Shown here: positions 1 to 6,216 of the stretch, piece by piece
Layout: every line of letters begins with the position of its first letter
How positions within the stretch are numbered: position 1 is the stretch's first letter
Assembly (NCBI GenBank): GCA_000433175.1
Contig: HF986713.1
Coordinates: 1-7,383, forward strand
Source of the DNA: Prevotella sp. CAG:1058
GTDB taxonomy: Bacteria > Bacteroidota > Bacteroidia > Bacteroidales > Bacteroidaceae
DNA: 7,383 nucleotides
Reading direction: 5' to 3'
Program-made: the position numbers and the translations under genes
Notes under the pieces: model-generated
What the model was told of the DNA's origin: nothing
What the model saw: the letters and a program-made list of their open reading frames with translations, nothing else
The model's database searches: none

Positions 1-34
1 TTATATTCTAACATCCAAACAAACTGCGGATGAA

Positions 35-59
35 CCACCTTTCGCGCTGCGAAAGGTGG
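35..59. repeat. Perfect 10-bp inverted repeat (hairpin)
   Basis: The arms CCACCTTTCG (35-44) and CGAAAGGTGG (50-59) are perfect reverse complements around a 5-nt loop. It sits at the upstream edge of the intergenic repeat element that continues to about 105. Confidence 0.7.
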
Positions 60-105
60 CCTTTTAGCGTGCAATATGCCGCCTTTTAGAGGCTAAAAGG
101 CAGTC
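50..105 (+). repeat. Interspersed hairpin repeat element, left copy
   Basis: Positions 50-88 align without gaps to 6091-6129 with 4 mismatches in 39, including an identical 20-nt block (68-87 and 6109-6128). The element contains GCCTTTTAG twice (59-67 and 81-89), and either copy can pair with CTAAAAGGC at 93-101, so two mutually exclusive hairpins are possible. The end of the element (CAGTCTTTTGCAA, 101-113) resembles the reverse complement of TTGCAAAAGACCG near 6066. That two copies exist is seen directly; membership of a larger genome-wide family is inference. Confidence 0.7.
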
Positions 106-144
106 TTTTGCAATGCTATATATAACTTATTGACATTCAATAGA

Positions 145-1029
145 TTACAAACGCTCGCGGTATTTCTGCGGAGACAGGCCCGTCTGCTTGCGGAAAAACG
201 TGCCGAAACTCGACGGATTGGGGAAATGGAACTCGTCCGAAATCTCTGCCACGGTCTTGTTCGTGCTGTCGAGCATGCCCATCGCCTTGCGCGTTATGGC
301 CTTGAAGACAAGTTCCTGGACGGTGTATCCGCATACCGACTTTGACAGTTCGGACAGGTATTTGGCCGAAAGGCACAGCTTGTCGGCATAAAACGCCACG
401 CCGCGCTCTGCCATAAAGTGGCGGTCAATAAGCCTTATCAGCTTCAGGAATATTTCGGTCCGCCTCGCGTTGGCCGAACCTCCGGCAAAAAAACGCCTGC
501 TGAACACCGTGCACAGGCGGTATGTGAGCGAAAGAAGGAGCAGCTTGCGCTCGTTAAGGGCAAAGAAGTCGTCGTCTGAAGGCTGTCCGGCTCCTATCAT
601 GTAGACGTACCCTGCAATGTAGTCCTCGCACCCGGTACGCCACACGCAGGGCAGGTCGGGCGTCATGCGGGCGTACAGATGCACCGACTGCACCATCGTC
701 CCGACCACGTCGCGTATTGGTTCGGTGCGGTAGATTATGATGCTCACGCGCAGGTCGGGCGACTGCCGCACAACGTTGAAGAAAACCCCTTCGGGTATGA
801 ACACCGTCTCGCCCGCCCCGGCCGAATGCCTGCAGCCCGACAATTCAAAATCGAACCCGCCACTGTGGCATACGACAAAGCCGATGCCAAAGTTTCTGAA
901 ACCTTCTGACATGCGCTGCGGAAACCCGCGAACTACGCCGCCCGACGAGCAGACATCCGCCCTGCCGGCTATGTTCTCCTGCAACAATGCAAGTCGCCCG
1001 GAAGCATTCTCCTCATAAACCATTTCCAT
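145..1029 (-). CDS. AraC/XylS-family transcriptional regulator
   Basis: This 294-residue protein is probably a one-component DNA-binding regulator. The N-terminal half (roughly residues 20-130) looks like the cupin-like sensor domain of AraC proteins, with a segment near SAGAGETVFIPEGVFFNVV matching the usual small beta-barrel pattern. The C-terminal 85 residues (from about 210) carry the double helix-turn-helix: a first HTH around FYADKLCLSAKYLSELSKSV, a second around VAEISDEFHFPNPSSFGTFF, and the family hallmark RKQTGLSPQKYRE just before the stop. The start at 1029 gives MEMVYEEN; a second ATG at 1023 would shorten the protein by two residues and cannot be excluded. The gene lies 56 bp downstream of the transporter gene on the same strand, at the end of the efflux cluster, which suggests it controls the pump. 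The ligand is unknown. A strong hairpin separates it from the transporter, so it may be expressed partly from its own promoter. Confidence 0.9.
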   Translation of the reverse strand: MEMVYEENASGRLALLQENIAGRADVCSSGGVVRGFPQRMSEGFRNFGIGFVVCHSGGFDFELSGCRHSAGAGETVFIPEGVFFNVVRQSPDLRVSIIIYRTEPIRDVVGTMVQSVHLYARMTPDLPCVWRTGCEDYIAGYVYMIGAGQPSDDDFFALNERKLLLLSLTYRLCTVFSRRFFAGGSANARRTEIFLKLIRLIDRHFMAERGVAFYADKLCLSAKYLSELSKSVCGYTVQELVFKAITRKAMGMLDSTNKTVAEISDEFHFPNPSSFGTFFRKQTGLSPQKYRERL

Positions 1030-1061
1030 AACGGCTGATATTTTTCGGCCGCTAAGATAGT

Positions 1062-1110
1062 AAAATTATCTGACTTGGCGGACGGTCAGTCGCGCCAAGC
1101 AGATAATTTT
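1062..1110 (-). terminator. Strong stem-loop at the end of the MFS transporter gene, probable intrinsic terminator or attenuator
   Basis: The arms at 1062-1080 and 1093-1110 pair over 18 bp with a single bulged base, around a 12-nt loop (1081-1092). Read on the minus strand, the hairpin begins inside the last codons of the transporter gene, its stop codon (1086-1088) falls in the loop, and the 3' arm ends in ATAATTTTACT. The T run is short and lies within the stem base, so termination may be incomplete. It would separate pump transcription from the downstream regulator gene. An alternative is a regulator-binding site, because the palindrome lies just upstream of the regulator start codon. Confidence 0.6.
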
Positions 1111-2762
1111 CTCTTCTTATATGGATAAATGAGTACGAAGAGCATTGAAAGCATGCAGCCGTAGAACGTCCAGCCCGACATTTCCTTGACTGCCGACAGC
1201 GTAGCCTGCACCTGCACCTTGCCCTTTGCCGACATGGCGGCCATGTTCTCGGCCTCGGTCTCGCTGCGCCCCTGCCTGCGCATGCCCTGTGCGGTCTGGT
1301 CGTAGGCGGCTGCCGACTGCGTGTCGGTGCGGTCAAAATCCTGCGCAAACATGGTAACGTAGTGCTGCTGGCGGTGCTGGAGCACGTTGGAGTAAAGTGC
1401 CGAACCGATGCCCGGGCCGATAACCATGCGCACGCTGAGCATGATGCATATCCACGTTGAAAGATACTTGTAGGGCATGCGCTGGTTGGCGTAGACGGCT
1501 GCGAGTGAGTAGATAAGCATCATGCCCGTCGAACGGATAATTACAGGATACTTCATCCTTTCGTACAGTCCGGCCGTCTGCACCTCGAAATACATGAACA
1601 GGGCTGATGCTCCGATGAGCAGGAAGCCGAGGCCGAATAGGTATTTCAGCTTCACGTTGCGCGAGCCGAGGATTATTGCGATGACGGCTCCGATGAAGTA
1701 GCCAAGCATGCTCCAATTGCCCATGGCGGCGTTCTGCCAGTTGTCTATCTCCATTCCCACGCCGGTGAACACGTTTACGAACATCGAACTTGTATTGAAA
1801 ACCATGAGCAACAGGAACAGCACGATGCCCATGTTTATAGTCCGCAGGCGGAACACATCCATCAGGAAATAGGGCGAGCGGTGCGACCACTCCATGTAGA
1901 AGAACACTGCTGCGAATACGACTGTCAATATTGTCGAGCGCACGATGGTTGGGTCGGCAAACCAGTCGAGCGTCTTTCCGTACACGAGCACGTATATTCC
2001 GCAGGTCATCATCGAACTGAACACGGCCACGTTGCCGAACTTGCGGAACGTGATGGGGAATCGGCGGTTGTTGTAAGCGTGATAAGGCATGGTCACAAGG
2101 ACAATGAGTATTGCCACAAGCGTCATTCCCATCATGTAGTAATAGACGTCCTGCCACTGGTATTCGTAGGCAAGCCAAGCCGTAAGCGACGTGCCGAGCT
2201 GTCCCAGAATCATGAAGAACAGGTATATTATGGGCATGCTCTTGCTCTTCTCCGAATCCAGGCGGTCCCACCCTTCCTCGTCAACAGGCTCGTTGCCCGG
2301 CGTTATGTTCTGCGTTGCCTCCATGCCGAAGGCGTAGCGTATGAGCGTAAACAGGTTGACCATCATCAGCACCATGCGCAGGAAACCCATCACAAGGCTG
2401 CACAAGGCCAGCACGAATATGCTGTCGGTGACAGCACACACGTAGCTCAGCAGGTACATCAGGGAGAAGCCAACGACGCACATCATCTTCTCGCGGCGTA
2501 TGCACACCAGCTGGTAGAAGAAGGGAGAGAAGGCCGCCATGCCTATTGACGTGACGAAACCAACGAACTGTATGTGTTCCGACTGTATGCCAAGCCCGCT
2601 CGTCATGTCGCCGCTGTTGGCGGTATATACGCCGCCCACGGTCAAGATTGGTATGAAAAGAAGTATCAGCAGGACTATTCCGAGCGGCTTGGGCACCCAG
2701 TTGTAAAACGGGTAATTCCTGTATTTTGCCCCGCAGTTTACGCTTATGGCACTTTGTATCAT
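1086..2762 (-). CDS. MFS drug-efflux transporter, DHA2 (EmrB/QacA-like) type
   Basis: This 558-residue, very hydrophobic protein is the inner-membrane, proton-driven component of a tripartite efflux pump. Repeated hydrophobic stretches run along its whole length, starting with PLGIVLLILLFIPILTVGGV near residue 27 and ending with a last helix around FYGCMLSMLFVLIYPY followed by a basic tail (KKRK). The number and spacing fit the 14-helix DHA2 architecture of EmrB rather than 12-helix MFS carriers. A long hydrophilic segment (about residues 460-530, containing RQGRSETEAENMAAM) precedes the last helix, as in related Bacteroidetes proteins. The next gene upstream on the same strand encodes an EmrA-like adaptor, and a TolC-like channel gene lies beyond it, which supports the pump assignment. 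The start ATG at 2762 gives MIQSAISVN and leaves 64 bp to the natural adaptor stop at 2827. No frameshift or internal duplication was seen. The substrate cannot be predicted. Confidence 0.88.
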   Translation of the reverse strand: MIQSAISVNCGAKYRNYPFYNWVPKPLGIVLLILLFIPILTVGGVYTANSGDMTSGLGIQSEHIQFVGFVTSIGMAAFSPFFYQLVCIRREKMMCVVGFSLMYLLSYVCAVTDSIFVLALCSLVMGFLRMVLMMVNLFTLIRYAFGMEATQNITPGNEPVDEEGWDRLDSEKSKSMPIIYLFFMILGQLGTSLTAWLAYEYQWQDVYYYMMGMTLVAILIVLVTMPYHAYNNRRFPITFRKFGNVAVFSSMMTCGIYVLVYGKTLDWFADPTIVRSTILTVVFAAVFFYMEWSHRSPYFLMDVFRLRTINMGIVLFLLLMVFNTSSMFVNVFTGVGMEIDNWQNAAMGNWSMLGYFIGAVIAIILGSRNVKLKYLFGLGFLLIGASALFMYFEVQTAGLYERMKYPVIIRSTGMMLIYSLAAVYANQRMPYKYLSTWICIMLSVRMVIGPGIGSALYSNVLQHRQQHYVTMFAQDFDRTDTQSAAAYDQTAQGMRRQGRSETEAENMAAMSAKGKVQVQATLSAVKEMSGWTFYGCMLSMLFVLIYPYKKRKLSAWRD

Positions 2763-2818
2763 GGCTCAATGCTGTTTATGTTGAATGCTCCGGGAGCACG
2801 TTTCCTTAATTTACGATT

Positions 2819-4213
2819 TCAGATAACTAACTTCTTTTGGCCTTTACGACCACCATCATTCCGGCAGCAAGGCGTTCGTTGTCGGCCTTTGACAGTCCTG
2901 TGAAGTCGATTCTGACAGGAACGCGCTGGCGAATCTTCACAAAGTTGCCGGCAGAATTGTCCGTCGGGACGAGGTTCGTTGTCAGCCTTTGACAGTCCTG
3001 TAAAGTCTATCCTGACGGGCACGCGCTGGCGAATCTTTACGAAGTTGCCTGCCGAGTTGTCCGTAGGCACGAGCGAATACTTTGCTCCCGTGGCGCCGGA
3101 TATTGCCGTTATGCGCCCCTTGAACTCGCGTCCGTCCATTGCGTCGACCGTAAGCACGACCTCCTGGCCTACGTGCAGGTTCTCAATCTGCGTCTCCTTA
3201 TAGTTTGCTATCACCCATTTCTGCGTGTCGGGCATGATGTATGTCAGCGTCTGTCCTGCCGAAACATACTGTCCGTCCTCGACGGTGCGGCGTCCCAACT
3301 TGCCGTCGCAGGGAGCGACAACTACCGTGTAAGAAAGGTTAAGGCGTGCCATCTCCAATGCGGCACGTGCCCTTTCTATGGCTGCTTCAGAGCTTTGGCG
3401 GCGTGTAGACACCTCGCTTACACCCGACATGGCAGCCTTCTGCTGGCTGATAAGTCCGTCGAGCTTCTTCTTCGTAGCCTCATATTCGGTCTCAATCTGC
3501 TCCAGCTGTATCGGCGTTGCGGCGTTGCGCTCAAGCAGGTTCTGGTAGCGTGCGCGGTCTTTCTCGAGCTTTGCCAGGCGTATCTTCACCTCGGCGATTG
3601 ACGACTCGTAGACCGATGCCGATGCCTGGGTGGTCTGCAGCGACTGCCCTACTACCGAAGCGCCGGCTATGGCGTCCTTAAGCGCAGCCTCGGCCTCCAT
3701 CACACGTATGCGGTATTCGCGGTCGTCGAGTATCAGGAGGGTGTCGCCTTTCTTCACGTTCTGATGCTCCGTGAAGCAGACCTGCTTGATATAGCCCGAT
3801 GCGCGGAGGTTTACGGGCGAGATATACTGCTCTATCTGAGCGTCGTTGCCGCCGGCTATTGCGTCCTTGAGCGCGGCCTCGGCCTCCATCACACGGATAC
3901 GGTATTCACGGTCGTCGAGTATCAGGAGGGTGTCGCCCTTCTTCACGCTCTGGTGTTCCGTGAAGCAAACCTGCTTGATGTAGCCCGACGCGCGGAGGTT
4001 TACGGGCGAGATGTATTGCTCTATCTGTGCGTCGTTGCTTGTCTCGGTGTTCCTGTAATCAAGGAAAATCATCGATATCTTGATTATTCCGCACACGAGG
4101 ATTGCCATGCCGAAGATGCTTGCCACGATTTGTCTTGTGCGCTGTCTTCTAAGTTTCTTTGCCTGCTGAGCGTGTGTGCTGGTCTGCTGTATGTTGTTGT
4201 TCTGGGTTTCCAT
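2819..4213 (-). CDS. HlyD/EmrA-type periplasmic adaptor of the efflux pump, with an internal duplication and frameshifted C-terminus
   Basis: This is the membrane-fusion protein bridging the inner-membrane transporter and the outer-membrane channel. A basic N-terminus is followed by one transmembrane helix (about residues 29-51). The first barrel-sandwich (lipoyl-like) half begins at DAQIEQYISPVNLRASGYI, then comes a coiled-coil hairpin (about 195-285), and the returning beta-barrel part contains KWVIANYKETQIENLHVGQE and KIRQRVPVRIDF, closely resembling EmrA. As written it has 464 residues, too long for the family. A 63-residue block (60-122) is repeated at 123-185 with one amino-acid difference. 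After residue 413 a 100-bp tandem duplication shifts the frame, adding 51 unrelated residues. In the original frame the protein would end ERLAAGMMVVVKAKRS with a TAG at 2827-2829. Collapsing both repeats gives about 365 residues, normal for an EmrA. The family call is firm; whether this version is a real gene or an assembly product is doubtful. Confidence 0.85.
   Translation of the reverse strand: METQNNNIQQTSTHAQQAKKLRRQRTRQIVASIFGMAILVCGIIKISMIFLDYRNTETSNDAQIEQYISPVNLRASGYIKQVCFTEHQSVKKGDTLLILDDREYRIRVMEAEAALKDAIAGGNDAQIEQYISPVNLRASGYIKQVCFTEHQNVKKGDTLLILDDREYRIRVMEAEAALKDAIAGASVVGQSLQTTQASASVYESSIAEVKIRLAKLEKDRARYQNLLERNAATPIQLEQIETEYEATKKKLDGLISQQKAAMSGVSEVSTRRQSSEAAIERARAALEMARLNLSYTVVVAPCDGKLGRRTVEDGQYVSAGQTLTYIMPDTQKWVIANYKETQIENLHVGQEVVLTVDAMDGREFKGRITAISGATGAKYSLVPTDNSAGNFVKIRQRVPVRIDFTGLSKADNEPRPDGQFCRQLCEDSPARSCQNRLHRTVKGRQRTPCCRNDGGRKGQKKLVI
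2874..3073 (-). repeat. Tandem duplication, 2 x 100 bp, in the 3' end of the adaptor gene
   Basis: Copies 2874-2973 and 2974-3073 abut exactly and differ at 13 positions (87% identity). In the adaptor reading frame both encode the same peptide (LVPTDNSAGNFVKIRQRVPV and onward to KADNE), so every difference is synonymous. The period is not a multiple of three, so the minus-strand reading frame is lost on entering the lower-coordinate copy. Confidence 0.95.
3661..4038 (-). repeat. Tandem duplication, 2 x 189 bp, in the 5' part of the adaptor gene
   Basis: Copies 3661-3849 and 3850-4038 abut directly and differ at 16 positions (about 91.5% identity). The period is 63 codons, so the frame is kept. 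Only one amino acid differs: EHQSVKKGD in the first-translated copy and EHQNVKKGD in the second. The block covers the start of the barrel-sandwich region through VMEAEAALKDAIAG, the entry into the coiled coil. Confidence 0.95.
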
Positions 4214-4254
4214 TGTGGTATATTTTAAAGTTGTTGATGTATGTTGATTTTATG

Positions 4255-5862
4255 TTATGTATGATGCTGCCTTAAGATTAGGCTTATTTCAACAGCGAGT
4301 CGAGCTGTCCCGTCAGCTTGAGCAGCGACAAGGCGGTTACGCGGTAGTTGTAGTGCGCCGTAACGTAGCTGTTCTGCGCGTCGCTCATCTGCATCTCGTC
4401 CTGCAGCACTTCGGTCATCGAGGCGATGCCTTCGCGGTAGCGTTCGGTGGTTACGGAGTAGACATCCTCGGCCAGACGGTAGTTGTCGAGCTGCTTGGTG
4501 AAGTTGCGGCGACTGTTCATAATGTGCCTCGCTCATCTGCATCTCGTCCTGCAGCACCTCGGTCATAGAGGCGATGCCTTCGCGGTAGCGGTCGGTGGTT
4601 ACGGCGTAGACATCCTCGGCCAGGCGGTAGTTGTCGAGCTGCTTGGTGAAGTTGCGGCGACTGTTCATAAGGTCGTTGGTGGCGTTCATGTACTGCGTGC
4701 GCAGCCCTTTAAGTGCGTCGTCGTAGGCAAGGCGTGCGTTCTCGGCGTCGAGCTTGGCCTTGCGTATCTTGGAGCGTTTCTCCAGTCCGTCGAACACCGG
4801 GACGCGCAGCGTAAGACCCAGTCCTGACGAGTTGTACCAGTGGTTTGACGGTCCCGAATGGAACCAGTTACCGAACTTGTCGGTGTAGGCAGAGTAAGAG
4901 AAACTGCCCGTGAGCGTGAGCGACGGCAGGTAACCCTGCTGAACCATCTTCTGCTGCTTCTCCGAAAGCTCGCCCTGACGCTGCAACATCTGCAGTTCGG
5001 GCAGCGACTCGCAGAGTCCCGACAGCTCGACGGCCTCGACGTTAGAGGCATCCACGGGCGTCAGCACCATGTCCTTGTCGGCCGGATAGTCGATTACGTA
5101 CTTCAGCATGTTTATCTGCTGCACGAGCATCGCCTCGGCGTTGTCGAGCTGTACCTGAAGGTTTTCGAGGTTGATGTTAACCCTCTTTACGTCAACTTCC
5201 ATCGCCATGCCGTTGTCAAAGAATGCCGTGGTGATGTTCTTCAGTTCCTCCATGCGGCCTATGTTAGACCTGACGATGGCTATCTGCTCGGCGGTGCTCT
5301 GCGCGAGATAGTACATTTTGGTTATCTGCTCGATGAGGTCGTTGCGCGCCTTGTCGTAACCGAGGCGGTTGATGCGGTCCATCAGCTTCGTGATGTCGAG
5401 CGCCGTGAGCAGCGTCTGGTTGTAGAGCGGCATCTGGAGTTGCAGTCCTGCCGAGGCGTTGTACTGCAACGTCTTCGTCACGTTGTACGGATTGCCGTAG
5501 GCCGAACCGTCGGTAACGGACACAGGCGGATTGAAATTGTCGTTCATCGACACCACGGCGTTAATCTGCGGCAGCAGTTTGGCGCGGTTCTCGGTGATGG
5601 CGTGCTCGCCTTTCACTATGTCGTTGCGCTTAGTCTGCAACTGCAGGTTGTTCTCTATGCCCATGCGCAGACACTGGTTGAGCGTTAGCGTCTCCTGCGC
5701 ATTAAGAGGAATAAGCGCGCAGGCAATGGCAACGCGCCTGGTCTGCAACTGAAGGTTGTTCTCTATGCCCATGCGCAGACACTGACTGAGCGTGAGCGTC
5801 TCCTGCGCATTAAGAGGAATAAGCGCGCAGGCAATGGCAAATGTGAATAATAGTCTCTTCAT
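4255..5862 (-). CDS. TolC-type outer-membrane efflux channel, with duplicated N-terminal region and frameshifted C-terminus
   Basis: This is the outer-membrane exit duct of the pump and the first gene of the minus-strand cluster. The ATG at 5862 opens a clear signal peptide (MKRLLFTFAIACALIPLNAQ). A TTG 27 bp further upstream (5889) is in frame but falls inside the -7 promoter box, so it is not the start. The mature part begins ETLTLSQCLRMGIENNLQLQ, the typical TolC/OEP opening, followed by long helical repeats and a second OEP repeat (GLGLTLRVPVFDGLEKRSKI). A 36-residue in-frame duplication repeats the signal-peptide core and the first helix. Near the end a 148-bp tandem duplication shifts the frame after QMSEA, replacing the true C-terminus with 89 unrelated residues as far as the stop at 4255. 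The genuine end (QNSYVTAHYNYRVTALSLLK to LDSLLK, stop 4284-4286) survives in another frame. Collapsing both repeats gives about 440 residues, normal for the family. As written the channel would probably not fold. Confidence 0.85.
   Translation of the reverse strand: MKRLLFTFAIACALIPLNAQETLTLSQCLRMGIENNLQLQTRRVAIACALIPLNAQETLTLNQCLRMGIENNLQLQTKRNDIVKGEHAITENRAKLLPQINAVVSMNDNFNPPVSVTDGSAYGNPYNVTKTLQYNASAGLQLQMPLYNQTLLTALDITKLMDRINRLGYDKARNDLIEQITKMYYLAQSTAEQIAIVRSNIGRMEELKNITTAFFDNGMAMEVDVKRVNINLENLQVQLDNAEAMLVQQINMLKYVIDYPADKDMVLTPVDASNVEAVELSGLCESLPELQMLQRQGELSEKQQKMVQQGYLPSLTLTGSFSYSAYTDKFGNWFHSGPSNHWYNSSGLGLTLRVPVFDGLEKRSKIRKAKLDAENARLAYDDALKGLRTQYMNATNDLMNSRRNFTKQLDNYRLAEDVYAVTTDRYREGIASMTEVLQDEMQMSEAHYEQSPQLHQAARQLPSGRGCLLRNHRTLPRRHRLDDRSAAGRDADERRAEQLRYGALQLPRNRLVAAQADGTARLAVEISLILRQHHT
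4284..4522 (-). pseudogene. Detached true C-terminal segment of the TolC-type channel
   Basis: In a different minus-strand frame from the main reading frame, this segment encodes MNSRRNFTKQLDNYRLAEDV and continues to LTGQLDSLLK with a stop at 4284-4286. It repeats, with conservative changes (YSVTTER here, YAVTTDR in the in-frame copy), the sequence at the end of the in-frame part of the channel gene, and then adds the final helix that the main frame lacks. It is the 3' end of the same gene separated by the 148-bp tandem duplication, not an independent gene, despite the internal ATG at 4520. Confidence 0.85.
4375..4670 (-). repeat. Tandem duplication, 2 x 148 bp, in the 3' end of the channel gene
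   Basis: Copies 4375-4522 and 4523-4670 differ at 7 positions (about 95% identity); the central 141 bp differ at only 5. The encoded changes are conservative (S/A, E/D, D/E). The period leaves a remainder of one base over whole codons, so translation is out of frame in the second-read copy. Confidence 0.93.
5625..5840 (-). repeat. Tandem duplication, 2 x 108 bp, in the 5' end of the channel gene
   Basis: Copies 5625-5732 and 5733-5840 differ at 7 positions; the core 100 bp (5633-5732 and 5741-5840) differs at 4. The frame is kept (36 codons). Both copies encode AIACALIPLNAQETLTL followed by SQ or NQ, then CLRMGIENNLQLQT and RR or KR. The first-translated copy keeps the proper signal peptide start; the second hydrophobic segment lies inside the mature protein. 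Confidence 0.93.
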
Positions 5863-5885
5863 ATCTTTTGTTTCATTTATCCGCT

Positions 5886-5894
5886 GCAAAGATA
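5886..5894 (-). promoter_or_regulatory. Bacteroidetes-type -7 promoter box for the efflux cluster
   Basis: On the minus strand the sequence reads TATCTTTGC, a full match to the TAnnTTTG -7 consensus of the Bacteroidetes primary sigma factor. It lies 24 bp upstream of the ATG at 5862, implying a short leader of roughly 20 nt. No convincing TTTG -33 box is present at the usual spacing, which is compatible with a promoter that needs an activator such as the AraC-family protein (inference). Confidence 0.6.
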
Positions 5895-5950
5895 GGCGGT
5901 TTGCGCCGCAGTGGCGTTACGACATTTTCGTGCCGTGTGTTCATATTTTC

Positions 5951-5967
5951 CGTTTCTGCCCGAAACG
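5951..5967. promoter_or_regulatory. Inverted repeat upstream of the efflux promoter, candidate operator
   Basis: CGTTTC and GAAACG are perfect reverse complements separated by TGCCC. The site lies about 57 bp upstream of the minus-strand -7 box, a position where an activator could bind. AraC-type proteins often bind direct rather than inverted repeats, so the link to the regulator gene is weak. It could also be a chance palindrome. Confidence 0.25.
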
Positions 5968-6090
5968 CCATGAAAAACGGTTACTTGATACCCGTGAAAG
6001 GGCGAAAAACCACCCCTGAAACAGCCGTTTGGTGACGACGGCGTACCTGCCTGAAAACCAGCACGTTGCAAAAGACCGCCTTTTACCGCC

Positions 6091-6151
6091 CGAAAGGTTA
6101 CCTTTCACCGTGCAATATGCCGCCTTTTGGAATGCGAAAGGCGGCATATTG
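6091..6151 (+). repeat. Interspersed hairpin repeat element, right copy, with perfect 15-bp stem
   Basis: CAATATGCCGCCTTT (6113-6127) and AAAGGCGGCATATTG (6137-6151) are perfect reverse complements around a 9-nt loop. Just before it, GAAAGGT and ACCTTTC (6092-6106) form a shorter palindrome. The first 39 bp match the left element at 50-88 with 4 mismatches in the same orientation. A preceding TTGCAAAAGACCGCCTTTT (6066-6084) looks like another module of the same family. The stem could also act as a transcription barrier between the divergent units. Confidence 0.75.
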
Positions 6152-6216
6152 GAAAACGGCGGAAAACTGACGCGCACGAACAGAGGTGGAAATGTGAAAA
6201 CATTTTACACAAACCT

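Larger units (their letters stand above)
1..144. other. Intergenic tail downstream of the AraC-family gene, rich in hairpins
   Basis: No coding sequence is supported here. The stretch lies downstream of the minus-strand regulator gene and holds several short inverted repeats: a 10-bp stem (35-44 with 50-59), a 9-bp stem (81-89 with 93-101) and a small 6-bp stem with a 3-nt loop (128-133 with 137-142). None is followed by a clean T tract on the minus strand, so a classical terminator for the regulator gene is not certain, although the 128-142 hairpin just after its stop codon could help. Part of the stretch belongs to a repeat family seen again near 6091-6151. Confidence 0.6.

Noticed and set aside
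1052..1059. TATCTTAG on the minus strand as a -7 box for the regulator gene
   Set aside because: It deviates from TAnnTTTG at one position and no -33 TTTG is found at the right spacing; not enough support.
1881..2549. Long plus-strand open frame opposite the transporter gene
   Set aside because: Its translation is a His/Arg/Val-rich composition typical of an antisense shadow of a membrane-protein gene; the minus-strand frame gives a coherent 14-helix transporter.
2786..2798. Small palindrome between adaptor and transporter genes (TGCTCC-G-GGAGCA)
   Set aside because: With only one central base the usable stem is about 4 bp, there is no T tract after it, and it lies within an operon; too weak to call a terminator.
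4858..5688. 276-codon plus-strand open frame opposite the channel gene
   Set aside because: The sequence is low in recognisable features and rich in His, Leu, Val and Arg, as expected from the reverse complement of the TolC-type gene, whose own frame has clear family features.
2874..5840. CRISPR array or variable-repeat cassette formed by the tandem repeats
   Set aside because: Each repeat occurs only twice, has a different length and sequence, has no spacers and is coding sequence of the host gene.
50..6151. Flanking repeats as the terminal inverted repeats of a transposon
   Set aside because: The two elements are in direct, not inverted, orientation, and no transposase or integrase lies between them.
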